Source: Symbiodinium microadriaticum (taxonomy: Eukaryota; Sar; Dinophyceae; Suessiales; Symbiodiniaceae). Taken from it: a stretch of DNA of 64,000 nucleotides. The translations under genes and the position numbers were made by a program. The number at the start of each line of letters is the position of its first letter. Positions within the stretch are counted from its first letter, which is position 1. The notes beneath the pieces were generated by a model. The model had not been told where the DNA came from. It did no database searches and worked only from the letters and a program-made list of their open reading frames with translations. The stretch lies in assembly GCA_001939145.1 (NCBI GenBank), contig LSRX01000283.1, positions 90,121 through 154,120 on the forward strand. Reading direction: 5' to 3'. This document shows positions 33,381-44,568 of the stretch, in pieces.

Positions 33381-33626
33381 TTAATTAATCTGAAGAAGTG
33401 ACTCTGTGTTCCCGCACGCGCCGGCTGCAGGCGTTTGGTCCGCAGGAGTCGGTGGCCGCGGGGCCAGTGGAAACATGGCCTGCAGGCACATGACGGCACG
33501 TGCCCTCCTCAGCGCAGGCATAGAGACTAGCATGCTTGGGGCCCACTTTGGGAGACCAATCCGGCGAAAGTGCTCACAGGCCTCTCCCCTCTTGTGGCCG
33601 CATTCCTTGCAGGACTGCCTCGGCAT
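33381..33626 (-). CDS. Candidate 81-aa protein with N-terminal Cys motif
   Basis: ATG at 33626 opens MPRQSCKECGHKRGEACEHF: C-x2-C-x7-C-x-H, a possible zinc-binding knuckle. Basic and proline-rich segments follow, to a TAA at 33381. No family named. A plus-strand frame of similar length (33,406-33,696) overlaps in antisense, so coding status is uncertain. The Cys cluster near the second dioxygenase copy parallels the one near the first, but they are on opposite strands and not obviously related. Confidence 0.28.
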   Translation of the reverse strand: MPRQSCKECGHKRGEACEHFRRIGLPKWAPSMLVSMPALRRARAVMCLQAMFPLAPRPPTPADQTPAAGACGNTESLLQIN

Positions 33627-33959
33627 GATAAACGAAAGGCCCGAGCTTACAGCTGCTTTCAGCCGAGTTTCGTATTGCGGTTGGACCTATAGATAAACGA
33701 ACTGCAGACGGAACACCGCGAAGCGCAAAATCCGCTTGTCATGGCGGGACTCGCCCCGAGCTCCCCGACAGATCTGCTTCAAAGGCATGGCCACACCGGA
33801 AGCAGCTCTTGCCGGCCTCCAAGTCATGGGTTTGGGTCTACACTTCCAAAGCACTCGCAGTGCACTGTTCCTAGGGGAAGACGGAAGACGCCATCATCGT
33901 GACTTTGCACTTGCTGCCGGTCTCGCAGCAGCCACTCGTGTCGTAGACTGCTGTTGCTG

Positions 33960-34066
33960 TATGCTGCTGCAGTGGCAGCTGCAGTAGCAGTAGCAGTAGC
34001 AGTAGCAGTAGCAGTAGCAGTAGCAGTAGGAGTAGGAGTAGGAGTAGTAGTAGTAGTAGTAGTAGT

Positions 34067-34098
<32 letters not shown>

Positions 34099-34126
34099 CA
34101 GCACTCTTCTTCTGCAGCAGCAGGAC
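33960..34126 (+). repeat. Compound trinucleotide microsatellite (GCA/GTA/GGA)
   Basis: GCAGTA hexamer repeats, then GGAGTA, GTA and GCA blocks, directly upstream of the second dioxygenase copy. Confidence 0.95.
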
Positions 34127-34170
34127 CAGATGCAGACCGTCAGGCTGGGCTGGCTCTCCAAGGAGCCGAC

Positions 34171-35256
34171 ATGAGCCGATGCAGTGGCACTACTTACGCT
34201 GGGACCCGGAGCATGAAAAGCTACGAGCGGGATCCGGAACGAGAACCGGTGCCACATGAGAGAGTCGCCGCCATTGTGGGGTCCATCAAGCAGCTGGCGG
34301 ACACACCAGAGGTGGTGACCCGTTCTCACCAAAGCCGAGAAATCATGCAGCATATGGGCGGCAAAAATCCCACGATGTCCCTGCAAACGTGCATCCATGG
34401 AGCGGCAGAAGCTTTCATGCGTGAGCATCTTCACCCACTCAGCGGACTGAGCGCCACCCAGTTGATCGGCATGGGAGTTCGGCAGGACCGACCTGGACGT
34501 TCCACGCTGGCAAACCTCATCCAGCGACAAATCAGTGGACCATGGCCCAGAAGTGCACCGTCTGATCTTGCAGGGCATCTAAGTGGTTGGAGCGCAGCTG
34601 ATGATAAACTCATATGAGGAGGACATGCGCGAGCAGTACCTCCAGCAACGAGTCTACTTGTTTCGAGGTGCTAGAATTCTGGATCTTGAAGTCCCACGGA
34701 ATGATGCGCTGCGGAGGCCCTGGCATTCGGGCTTCCTAGCAGTGGCCTGGCTAGCGAATGGAGTCAGACTCACGAGCGCCTGTTAGAGCTACGGGCCCCT
34801 CGGATGCAAAGCGATGGAAGCCAGAGACAACGAGCCAGCCGACGTGCCAGTGCCAAAAGGAGTCAACGTGCATGCATGTCGGTTTTTGGTGGACAGCAGG
34901 GGCAGTGGCAGGGATTTTTCAGGACCTGGGATCCCGCACTAAAGTTCTCGACGGTGACGCTCTCTCGAAACGTCATGGCCAAACCGCACAAGGACAGCAG
35001 AGATCCCAGAACCTTCTGTTGCCAGGGTCAACTTTCCTCGAGGGGCAGCTCTTTCTAGAGCATGAGATATGAGGATGGCAGGCATCAGCTACATTTACAT
35101 CCTGCAGAACCATCGCGACGCAGCTTGTCCACCATCGAACCGGGGCAGACGCATGCAACCTTGCCCTGGACAGGCGATAGATCCGATGGATTGATGGTGA
35201 TAGGGTACCACATCGGCATGTCCGAAACTCTTGATTCAGATGATCTTAAGACTTAA
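34171..35256 (+). pseudogene. Decayed TET/JBP-like dioxygenase copy
   Basis: A 148-codon frame (34171-34617) with an element-type, Arg- and Gln-rich sequence is followed by fragments in shifting frames. Frame 34804-35058 holds STVTLSRNVMAKPHKD: the HxD motif (His 34987-34989, Asp 34993-34995). The continuation LLLPGSTFLEGQLFLEHE is in the next frame (to 35072). The distal part, THATLPWTGDR (His 35152-35154, Arg 35179-35181) and VIGYHIG, is back in the first frame, ending at 35256. Order and spacing match the copy at 14.3-15.1 kb (HATCPWTEGNR), so the two are homologous. At least two frameshifts and a stop make it a pseudogene. The upstream frames may be the N-terminal region of the same polyprotein. 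Confidence 0.5.
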
Positions 35257-35982
35257 GATCCCTTGAAGACATGGGGTTCCGAATTGGTCAGTGGCACACC
35301 TGATGGAGGGGAGCCTGCATGGATAGCCGTGCAGCATGAGGATACAAGGAAAAATGGAGCATTTCGTTTCATCGCAGCTTTGATGCATGGGCAATAATGT
35401 CCTCCGGAACGTCGTGACATACTCAGGCCGCTGGTCCAATATCTCGAGGCGGGGGCGATGCTTGTGGCTTCCCAGAGCAGATTGATACGGATTGATACCA
35501 CCAAAGAGCGCATGGCAACATGCATGAAGGCTGTAGTTTCTCATGTATGACTACCACGAGAAGGTGTGCTACTTCAACAAGCCAGTGCAAAACCGAATGC
35601 TTCTATGCAGCTGCCGCATTTCGCAGCTTATGACTTGATGCTGCGACTTTTCGCAGCAAGCGAAGGCGCGAGTACACGTACAGAGCGAGTGATGGCTAGG
35701 ATGCTTTTTGAGCTGACTGCTGCTTGTATGCACTGGGGTGAGCGAGGCAGTGGAGATGTCCTTGCAAAAAATGCGTAGTAACTCCATGCTGATCTAATTA
35801 ATCGAGGGACAGTGGCACCTTTACTCGTCGCTGGAAGGGGCTACCGGCCCGGGCGAGTCAAGTCTTGGCTGCATGTTTTTCAGCTGACGAAGGTGCTGAA
35901 GTCAGCCACCGGGTTCAGCTGTCGAGCATGGCAGTGTCTAAGACACACCCTTTACAAAGCCACGCTGAGGACGCCTTCGGAC
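35257..35982. other. Unassigned; possible downstream remnant
   Basis: A plus frame at 35,566-35,778 is open and ordinary. Nothing else supported. Confidence 0.3.
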
Positions 35983-36196
35983 GAGAGAGAGAGAGAGAGA
36001 GCAGTAGTGGTAGTAGTGGTTGTTGTTGGTGATGGTGGTGGCACTAGTGCTGTTGCTGTTGCTGTTGTTGTTGCTGCGGCGGCGGCGGCGGTGGTGGTGC
36101 TGTTGCTGTTACTGTTGACGTTGCTGTTGCTGCTGTAATTTCTTCACTAGTACTCGTAACAGTCGTAGCAGTATTGGTGGCAGTGGTGCTTGCAGT
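35983..36196 (+). repeat. Compound GA/GTA/GTT/GCT microsatellite
   Basis: (GA)n at 35,983-36,000, then GTA, GTG, GTT, GCT and GGC units, degenerating to about 36,196. Confidence 0.9.
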
Positions 36197-36293
36197 TACG
36201 TTGTATGGTAGTTGCATCAGTGGTAGCAGTGCACGAAAATGATGGACCCGGCCCAGCACTAGTTCCCAAATTATAGGGCCCGTGTCATGCGAA

Positions 36294-36320
36294 CCCCCCC
36301 CCCCCCCAAAAAAAAAAAAA
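36294..36320 (+). repeat. C14 A13 homopolymer pair
   Basis: Fourteen C followed by thirteen A, then TGGGAG. Confidence 0.9.
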
Positions 36321-37051
36321 TGGGAGTTTTTACTTTCGGAACCCTCCTTAGACTTTTACTATTCTTATTATTGTTATTATTATAACAATAGCTATTAGAA
36401 TTCCTATTGGGTGGCCTCGGCTTGCACGGCCTCGAAGCCGCTCCGCAGTCGACGCCTTCAGCCCACAGGACAAGGTCTAGGGCCGTTTAGGGCCGTTTAG
36501 GGCTCAGGGCTTAGGACGCCGGGTGGATGCCTCCATTTCTTTTTTTCTGGGAACCTGGGACGAAATTGTGGAGACCTGGGACTCAAGAGTTGCTTGCGTC
36601 TCCATCAGATGGCCCCTGCTGTCGCACTTTTTTCTCTTCGGCATCAGGTGACCTCTGAGGCAGCTAGAGCCAATCTGTGTGCCGAGTCGGAGTGCCTGTG
36701 TCAAGACATCTCTACAGCCGCCGAACACCAGTATCTCGTAAGCTCTAAGCCTGGTATGGAATAGCAAGTTGCGCTGCTAAGTGCCTTTCTGCCGGGGGGT
36801 AGCATGGGTGCCCTCCAGGTCTTGCAAGACGTCGTGGCGCCTTGGCACTTTACCTCCAGCCGGCAGGGTGACATTGTACGGCTTCTTTGCATGCTGCGGT
36901 AGCTGTCTGTGCGATACTCGATTCAGCATTCCTGTGGGTGCATTCAGGATTGAGATCAGATGCTCATGCTCCATGCTCCGCGACCAACCTAAGCTATGCA
37001 GACGCTGAAAACTCCAGGGCCGGCTTGTGAGTTCAGCACTCCCGCGGCCAT
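36321..37051. other. No firm gene; TTTAGGG-like patch
   Basis: GGCCGTTTAGGG occurs twice at 36,480-36,503, followed by CTCAGGGCTTAGG. A minus frame (37,091-36,777) is open but not supported by boundaries. Confidence 0.3.
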
Positions 37052-37399
37052 GTGCCACAAATTGGCCCTGCGCACTCGTTTGACTTTTCAAACAGGGAAC
37101 GTGTAGCGAGACTCTTCAGCCGCCTGTGCAAATATCCCGCGTGTCAACTGCATGCCACCATCCCTTTTGAACTCGAACGGTTCAGGGCTTGGTTCCTTGC
37201 TGTGTGCTTAGGGTTTCCGTTCATTGGGGGCACCGCACACAGAAGGCATTTGCGGAGATATGCCGCTGGCGACCTGCCCTCTCCTCGACTCTGCAAGTGG
37301 ATCCGCTTGGAAAGTCTCAGGCCCCAAAAGGCCCTAGGTCAACAGGTCCTTCCTACGCAGCTGCGACCGGATGGACAACCTGTCGGTCCTTGGATCTAA
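37052..37399 (+). CDS. Candidate ORF/exon, 115 codons
   Basis: No ATG start; the frame opens from a GTG and runs to TAA at 37399. It encodes a basic/aromatic protein (DFSNRERVARLFSRLCKYPA, ERFRAWFLAVCLGFPFIGG) with a short hydrophobic segment in the middle. No known family. It could be an exon whose acceptor was not identified. The overlapping antisense frame ends before it. Confidence 0.27.
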   Translation: MPQIGPAHSFDFSNRERVARLFSRLCKYPACQLHATIPFELERFRAWFLAVCLGFPFIGGTAHRRHLRRYAAGDLPSPRLCKWIRLESLRPQKALGQQVLPTQLRPDGQPVGPWI

Positions 37400-40207
37400 G
37401 TGCGGCATGTCTTTAGTGCATCAGAGTACCATCTATTCCCGCCGCCCTTTACATCCAGGATCATGAAAGTCTACCGAAGCCAAGAAATGGGTTAATTAAG
37501 CGTTCCCTAACGCTCATGTAACCCTTGCATCTTGGAATCGTCGGATCCTGGAGAGGGTATGTCTCACACTGCTGAAGTCTACAGTTGCACCTTTTGGGAA
37601 CGTGTATGGGGTGCATTGCAGGAAATGCGTTGAGTCCGTGACTTTGCGTCTCAGCTTCTGTGCTGAGTCCCCGCCGGACTATTCAAAGGCCGGAGGCGAG
37701 CTAGTCCCTGGAAGCTACGGTACAACTTAACAGGCTAACCCAAACGGGATAAAATATGACGCAGATGACCTTACCCATCCTCGCCAGTTGAGCTGCTTTG
37801 CTCGAACTCACGGGGAATGATGAGATGGCCTGGGAGAAGCCCCTATCTGTGCTGCAACAAACTGCGATAAGGCTGCCCATGGCTTTCAAAAACGCCTTGA
37901 ACGAATGGTCCCTCCTTTCTTTTGTGACTTAGTGTCGGAAGGACCACTGATTTCGGGAAACTGCACCTGCTCTTGCAGGAACAGCTCGCAATGCTTGCCG
38001 GCGACCCTGTGGGAACTAGTCGGCCAAAGTCACTACAATAGACCCAGGACCTCAAGCTGCCCCTGATGTGTTCATTAGCTTGATGGGCGCGAGCTACCTT
38101 TTTTTCCTAGGACTGCTGCTTGCACCCCGACGGACGTCGTTCGCAAACAAGAACATTTCACCTCCTTGCAATGACAAGCTCTATAGTCTATATCCGAAGC
38201 TGACAGTGAGGACCACAAAAATACCGATAAGCATGTAGAAATCGCCGGGAACGGCCCGTGGCACCCTGACTGCAACTTGGCATGTGAAGACTTGTTTAAA
38301 ACAACAGGCAGTTCTCCTTGCAACCGGTATGCATGCAAAGCATCAGAACTCCGCACATGTCAAGCCTGAAAACCGCATGTTCGCGGCTCGGTTCGCTTCG
38401 CCTTCGCCTGCAGTTCGGCAATCTGGGCAGAGTCCCAGCATTGAGGACCCCAGCCCAGAGCCAGGTCTTGTGAATGGCCTAACGGGCCTGATATGGCCTA
38501 ACAGACCATCCTGGATGGAGACCCTAGAGCCGAATGCAGAGCGCTAGAAGGAAATCGCCCCTGTAGGCAGTCAGGACCAGGCGATCTACCGCTTGAAATG
38601 GGCCTGGCAATGTCACAAGCCAGACCTGATCCCGGGTCAGGCCCCGTTACTGGAGACTGGTGGCTTCGGGCAGCTGGGTGTTTTTTTGGGGGCTTCGGGT
38701 CTAGAAAGCCCACACACGGCCTTTGCCAGGGTTTCGCTCGCCCGACCATGTTGGCAAAACAAACAAGTTGCCTGCAGAATGCCTGAGTTCACTTGTAGAT
38801 GCCTTGGCCGAACGGGGCGGAAGCGGACCGAAGTGGCGGAACTGCCGTTCTCTCTGCATGAGTCATGTCTCCTCTTCGTGTCTTCCAGAGTCAAGCAAGC
38901 TGCGACTGCTTACGGAGTGAACCGGTTGCCAATTGCAACCGAGATGCCGTTCAAACTGTCAGAACTTCCATCCTGAGCAAGGTACGAACGACTTGGCTTA
39001 CCCCCTGGGCCCACCAATCTTCTTCCCCAATCTTCCCTTGCCGGAGCATTGGACATACTAACTTCGTCTTGCGATTCCCACGTGGCGTCTGAAAGGAGGC
39101 TGACAAACATCCCCCCAGGGCGTTTGAGAGGAGCTGAACACATCCCAGGACCTCACGGCTTCCCAAGTCGACAGAGCACTGGCCCGGATCTTCCTAAACG
39201 CTATTCTCCTTCTTCCGAGGCCCCGAAATTCTGCCCAGGACCTGAGGCTGAGCAGCCCTGCCAGTGATGTGGTAAGGCTTTCAGACTTTCAGACGTTTGC
39301 GTTGTAAATGCAGACTGATGTGCGTGGCTGAGCTTTCGGTTCTAAGCGGTTGTGAGAGCACCAGCATTCCAAATTCCCGTCTTGAGTTTGCAGGCACCAC
39401 AATATCAGAATCATGAAGTACACTCCGACCCTGTCCAATCAAGTGGGTGCCAACATGAGCTGCAGCAGAGAGTCTTGATAAAAAAAGCCTTCCATAGACA
39501 TACGGACCTGCCAGCGGACTGACATCTGAGTTTGGCAATCCGAAGTGTCGTCGTGTCGTAGTAAATTTCAACTACCAGTATGCTTGCAGCGTGAAAAGGC
39601 AAGTCTGGAAACTCGCTTGGCTGATCTATCTGTGAACATGGTAGTGCTACGGTTTTGCGGGCATGGTTGTTGCTTGCCTAGGCCTAAGCACTCTGGTGGA
39701 AAGAAGGCTCTTCTTCTTCTAGCCGGTGGATATGTCCACATGCAGCGTTGGACCTTTGGGGCTCGGACCTGGAACACCACCTCGTTGATGCACCACAGTG
39801 TCAGGGCGAAAGAAGAAGCTAAGCGTCTATATGAGCATCGACAGACAAAGAGCATAGAAAGAGATACTTAGACAGAAAGATACCCATGACTAAGCAGTAC
39901 CCTGCGCCTCGCGCTGCCTTCGGCCCGAATGAATGCCTCGGCTGCGCAGTAAGGCCGTGGCATCCCCGAGCTGGCAGGGTAGCTGATTTCCGACGTTTGG
40001 GCTCAATGTCCCCTCTTTTGCTGCCCACCGATACCTGCATGCAGTCCTTCATTCTCGCAGGGCCTCATGGCAGAAACGATCAGCTTTCATCACAAGCAGA
40101 AAACTTAGAATAGCGTTTGGTGCAGAAGCCCAGCTGCCGGCAAGCGAGAGTAAACCAATGTAATCCCCAACGGTTGAAACATCTGTCTTCCATACCCAGC
40201 TCGTGGA
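37400..40207. other. 2.8 kb without a firm gene
   Basis: A possible short terminal exon at 38,889-38,976 follows CTCTTCGTGTCTTCCAG and reads VKQAATAYGVNRLPIATE before a TGA. Other frames overlap on both strands. Confidence 0.3.
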
Positions 40208-40238
40208 GCTGCTGCTGCTGCCGTTGCTGCTGCTGCTG

Positions 40239-40272
<34 letters not shown>

Positions 40273-40309
40273 GACGACGACGACGACGACGACGACGACT
40301 GCTACGTAG

Positions 40310-40340
<31 letters not shown>

Positions 40341-40392
40341 ACTCCTCCTCCTCCTCCTCCTCCTACTACTACTACTACTACTACAACAACAA
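40208..40392 (+). repeat. Compound CTG/CTA/CGA/CTC microsatellite
   Basis: Successive blocks (GCT)n, (CTA)n, (CGA)n, (CTG)n, (CTC)n and (CTA)n. Confidence 0.95.
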
Positions 40393-40497
40393 CGACTCTC
40401 AGCGCCTCCTGGCCTTAGCACTCCTAGTATTCCCAGTACGCCTACGACTCTCACTACTCCCCCACTACACTTCTGCCACTGGCCCTGCCCTACGACG

Positions 40498-40528
40498 ACT
40501 CCTCCTCCTCCTCCTCCTCCTCCTCTTT
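40498..40528 (+). repeat. (CTC)n tract
   Basis: About nine CTC units ending CTTTCCAG, positioned as the pyrimidine tract of the following candidate exon. Confidence 0.85.
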
Positions 40529-40532
40529 CCAG

Positions 40533-40859
40533 ATGTCAGTTCCTTCTCGGATGGTTGATGCCGCATTCATACAGGGTGCTTTTGACATCCACTGGCCGTT
40601 TCCCAGCAAAGATCCTGGAGACTCTTTCAAAAGACAAGCTCGCTTTGGAAGAAAGAGACCGGAAGTTGACCTGAAAGCCCAAGATATTTGCCAGAGCAGT
40701 GCAGTCTGCCTTATGAAACTTTTACACTTCTCGGGCTGGATCCTCGAGATTCTGTTCAAAACCGGGACCCAACATGGAAACTCTAATGCAGCTCTTCAGG
40801 AAGTAGGGAGGGCAAGGAGATTCTCAATTCGGGCTTGCCAGACTCGGTTACAATCCTAA
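40533..40859 (+). CDS. Candidate exon/ORF, 108 aa, after CTC-tract acceptor
   Basis: Directly after CCTCTTTCCAG (AG at 40531-40532) the frame reads MSVPSRMVDAAFIQGAFD and continues to TAA at 40859. It is mixed-charge with one moderately hydrophobic stretch (VCLMKLLHFSGWILEILF). If the AG is a real acceptor, the microsatellite supplies the polypyrimidine tract; the ATG could instead be a start codon. A minus frame (40,759-40,490) overlaps but owes part of its length to the CTC repeat. Unrecognised product. Confidence 0.3.
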   Translation: MSVPSRMVDAAFIQGAFDIHWPFPSKDPGDSFKRQARFGRKRPEVDLKAQDICQSSAVCLMKLLHFSGWILEILFKTGTQHGNSNAALQEVGRARRFSIRACQTRLQS

Positions 40860-41314
40860 TCCGCGAAGCCAAGGCTACAACAAGCCATTTCTAACACAGT
40901 CTCGATGTTTCCTTCCTTCCTTGCAATCTGCCACAGACCGACACTAAACCAAGCTGTGCAATCCTTCCCAGAGTCTGGAACGTCAACCCCGATGCTGACC
41001 CAGGCAGCCCCTGCGACACACTCGGCAACAGATTCCAATCTTGAAATCACCCCTAAACCGTAAACCTTAAAGACCTGAATCTCACCGCCGTCTGCCGGTC
41101 CTCACATGCATATTGGCGCCCAAAGGTTGAACCGTTCACTCGTCAAGCTTGTTGCCACAGTTCGGGCCTCAGCTTTTGTCGACTGAAGCAGGCATCCGTT
41201 CCACGCGGTCTGGGATGTTAGGGAATCGGCAGATCTGTAAGGATGCATGTCTATACCTCTATGTATGTAGGCAGGTAGGTAGATAGTTCTGTAGTGTTCG
41301 GTAGGTGTACTGAG
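40860..41314. other. No gene seen
   Basis: Contains CCCCTAAACCGTAAACC at 41,050-41,067, a telomere-like patch. Confidence 0.4.
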
Positions 41315-41348
<34 letters not shown>

Positions 41349-41452
41349 ATACATATGATACAAGCCATGTATAGATACCTCATGTATGTATGAATATCTA
41401 TATATGTATGCACGTGTGTGTGTGTGTATGTGTGTATGTATATGTATATGGA
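41315..41452 (+). repeat. (GT)n and (ATGT)n microsatellites
   Basis: GT run at 41,315-41,342 and a second GT/ATGT patch at 41,412-41,452. Confidence 0.9.
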
Positions 41453-41545
41453 TGGAGGCAAGGTGTTTGTTTTATGCTCGGTCCGTAAAGCCGGCCTGGA
41501 ACCTGTTCCGTCGGGACAAACGCTGCTTACGTTAATCAGAGGGCT

Positions 41546-42359
41546 TCACCCCTGGGACCTACAACATAGGTACCATAGGACAGGGTTGCAGTGCCAACTA
41601 GACTGGAGCTGCCAGCTGGTAAACCTAAATGCAACAGCGGGATAGTGATGGGTGGGCGTGCATCTCTGTGTCGTGTCTGACAACCAGAGCTTTAATTTCT
41701 TTGGCTTGTGACACACGATATCACATGATGCCTTGACCGAGAACCCATGAGAAGATTGCGCAAACCCGCAATCCCAAAAAACCAGGAAGCGGATATCATG
41801 CACATAGTCGGGACAAGTTGAACGGCTGCCGCAACTGCAGGCAGACCACAGAAGGTGTAGCAGGCCGCGCGCTTGCAACCGCACCACGGACCTCGAGATG
41901 TCAATGATTTCTTTGAAACCCCACTGCCGGGATTGTGGCCGAAACAACGAGTCATGACTTAGGGACGAAAAAAACAGCCTTGCAGAGTCCCTGCACACAA
42001 ACCGCCACATCTGAGAAACCAAGTGGCAGAAGTTGCGGACCGGCGGTGGCCTGAGGCGTTGCGCACCGCTTAAAAGAAGGCCGCTGTTTCCATCCCGAGA
42101 TTGAGATCCGTGATGAACACGCGAACATCACGATGTATGGAAAATCCAAGGAGCATCCAAGACGCTGCAAAAGCCGGCTCTCCTGCCTCAGATCACTTCT
42201 TCCTTGATGAGAGTCGTGTTTCCACTCCCGACGTCTGCTACTATTGCTGAAGCTGTTGTCCTCCGCCCTCGAAGCTTCTTCTTTTGATACGTCTGAAGAT
42301 TGACTGTTGATTGTCTTATATCGCTCTTCCATCCGCGGTTCATTACACGGATATGTCAT
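41546..42359 (-). CDS. Candidate downstream exons of the gene with exon 42,395-42,596
   Basis: Two minus-strand frames, 42359-41952 (polar, Ser/Arg/Glu-rich, e.g. DVSKEEASRAEDNSFSNSS) and 42022-41546 (aromatic, Cys-containing, e.g. MWRFVCRDSARLFFSS), follow the well-bounded exon upstream. Acceptor-like AGs occur at CAATCTTCAG (about 42,303) and CTTGGTTTCTCAG (about 42,013). They fit a serial exon arrangement, but phases were not all reconciled. No domain recognised. Confidence 0.28.
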
Positions 42360-42394
42360 TTGTAAATTGCTCTTGTCACTCCGGGCTACTGCAC

Positions 42395-42596
42395 CTGAAA
42401 GCGCGAGTCTTGCCTTTGAGAAAGGAGACCCTCCGACTCTGAAACATCCACGTGGCTTGCATCGGAGCAGGTGGCGAGGTAGACAAGTTGTTGAAATACA
42501 TCGTGGCCATGGTCTCTTGAATCCTCAGCTTCGTGGAAAGCACCGGCGTCCCACGTGAGCCAAAGTATTGATTGCTTTCTGGGGACTTGCTCGATC
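42395..42596 (-). CDS. Candidate internal exon with clear splice boundaries
   Basis: On the minus strand, TTTCTCAGCTGCAAG precedes and CAG/GTGCAG follows the exon. The 202 nt begin with one leftover base and end in phase 0. They encode IEQVPRKQSILWLTWDAGAF, then an acidic stretch and DVSESEGLLSQRQDSRFQ. No family recognised. With open frames continuing downstream on the same strand, this points to an intron-rich gene between about 41.6 and 42.6 kb. The boundaries are seen in the sequence; the gene is inferred. Confidence 0.43.
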
Positions 42597-42807
42597 CTTG
42601 CAGCTGAGAAAGGAGGCCACACCTTCAGGCTCTTTTCTTATTCCACTTGGAAGGGCAATGATTCGCTGAGGCGCTGCATTGCAGAGAGCTTTGCCTCAGC
42701 GAGTCAGCTGGCAAGACGGCTTCACGGTGTACTGCTGTTTATACATATGCACAACATACCTACATACACCACACGTGCATACGTGCGCATATCGAATGTG
42801 TGAGCAT

Positions 42808-42850
42808 GTATATATATATATATATATGTATGCATGCATGCATGCATGTA
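42808..42850 (+). repeat. (TA)n/(TGCA)n microsatellite
   Basis: TATATA run followed by (ATGC)n. Confidence 0.9.
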
Positions 42851-43200
42851 GTTCTCTATGCTAGGACCCCTTTTCAAGTCCTTTTTGCAATTTTGGCATA
42901 AGGGTGCCGTGGGGACCTAACTAAGGGACCCTGTTTACAGAACTGCCCATATGATTATTTGCTGAAGTACTCTGGGATGTATGTTTATTTCTTTCTCACG
43001 TATACACGCAACTATCTAAATTCATGTCTATTGCAAAGTTGGCGAAAACAAGGCTCGAATGCCCTTGGAGAAGATGTTCCGTGATAAAAGGTGGCTTTTT
43101 TTGCTATGGCCGTGCGCACGAACTCTGCGCGCGCTTCGGCGCCTTCTCTGAAGCTCCCCGTAGCAGTCTTAAAAGAGTGACATACTTAAATTTAGCTCCA
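42851..43200. other. No gene seen
   Basis: Spacer, possibly including the 3' untranslated end of the LINE. TTTTTTT at 43,096-43,102 would be an A7 on the LINE sense strand. Confidence 0.35.
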
Positions 43201-43255
43201 AAAAGGGCGTTGTGGTCCTGCCGAGTTTGAGGATAGTGTCTTGAAGTAACCACTT

Positions 43256-44568
43256 CTAGCCAGTAGGGCATTTTCTCCCTCCGCGCTTGCCCTGTGTCAA
43301 TATTCGATCCTTGTAAGCGGAACAGAACACGATACTGTGAACTGGATCTTTCGAGTTGGCTAAGAAAACAGACCCCAGGAAGTCTTTCTGTTTCGAGTTA
43401 AGAAGTTTGAAAGGCGGTGCGGGTTCGCCTGCCTGTTTCCAGACATCTTGATTGGAGATTCTAGAATAAAAGGAAGCTTTAATACCTATGCATCTTCTCA
43501 GCAGTCTATAAAACACTGTGTCAATTTTATGGAGCACCTTATCTGTAAGCGTAAGGGCTTCAAGAGAGTACATAAGTACTGGTGTTGTTGTAGACTGGAA
43601 CAATCGAACTTTTTTGGGTCGACTAAGGGGCTGCTATTCCATACTAAGCGCAGTTTTTTGTAGCCGGTTTCAGCTAAGGCCGCTCTATGCGCTATTGCCG
43701 TGTCGGCAGGCTTATTCCAAGAGACCATTAAACCTAGATATTTTGCTGATTCCGTGGTGGAGACCGGCTCTCCATTCCTAAAATATATAGTGGCGGTGTG
43801 GTCGGGTTTAGCTAGCAGCTCGGTCTTGGTAGTGTTCAAAGACATACCATATAGAGATGCTTCGCCCTCAAGTTCCTGCAAAAAGTTTTGAAGCTGCGGT
43901 GTGGTTAAGGACATCAAGAGGGTGTCGTCTGCGTATTCCAAATCATAAATAGGGTTGCCTTCTGACCAGGTGTTTGTTGGTATGCCCTTATCTAGTAAAA
44001 CCCCGTCTAGGTCCTCGAATATAACGCTAAGCGCTATAATGAAGAGATATGGGCTTAGGGGGCATCCTTGTCGAATTCCTGAGGAAACCTTTCCAGTGGC
44101 GGTTTGGTCTGATCTCCCCATGACGGTGAATGTTGCGTCGGTGTACAGTGATAAGATGATGTCTATGAGATCCGATGCTAACCCAAAACCCTTTAAGGCT
44201 ATTATCATGGCGGTGTGGTCCAATGAATCAACGGCCTGTTTCCAATCTAAGAAAAGAAAGTTGAGTGGCCTAGCTGTCATGTTCGACCATTCCATCGCTC
44301 TACGCAGTACAAAGATTGGGTGCACTGTGCTTCGTTGCGGGCGAAACCCATGCTGGGTGCGTCTAAGTTTTGCTTCGCATGTTTGTGCAAGCCTGGACTG
44401 GAGCATTGCTGCGAAGAATTTATATGTGACGTTAAGGAGCGAAATTGGGCAATAGTTGGATGCATCCGTGTCTGTTCCTTTTCCTTTATATATGCTGACT
44501 ACACGTGCTTCCTTCCAGCTGTGCGGTGTGGTCCTGGAATGGAGGGTATCATTATATAACCCCAACAA
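43256..44568 (-). CDS. LINE reverse transcriptase domain and C-terminal region
   Basis: Makes cDNA from the element's RNA at the nicked target. The frame 44568-43498 (no ATG; part of a polyprotein) shows the non-LTR series in order: SNYCPISLLNVTYKFFAAML, HGFRPQRST, the palm motif FLDWKQAVDSLDH, SGIRQGCPLSPYLF, the catalytic YADD (residues 212-215 of this frame) and KYLGLMVSW. After a frameshift near 43,605 the C-terminal part (VLMYSLEALTLTDKVLHKID) continues in frame 43603-43256. All recognised RT motifs are intact, which suggests fairly recent activity of the family. Confidence 0.9.
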
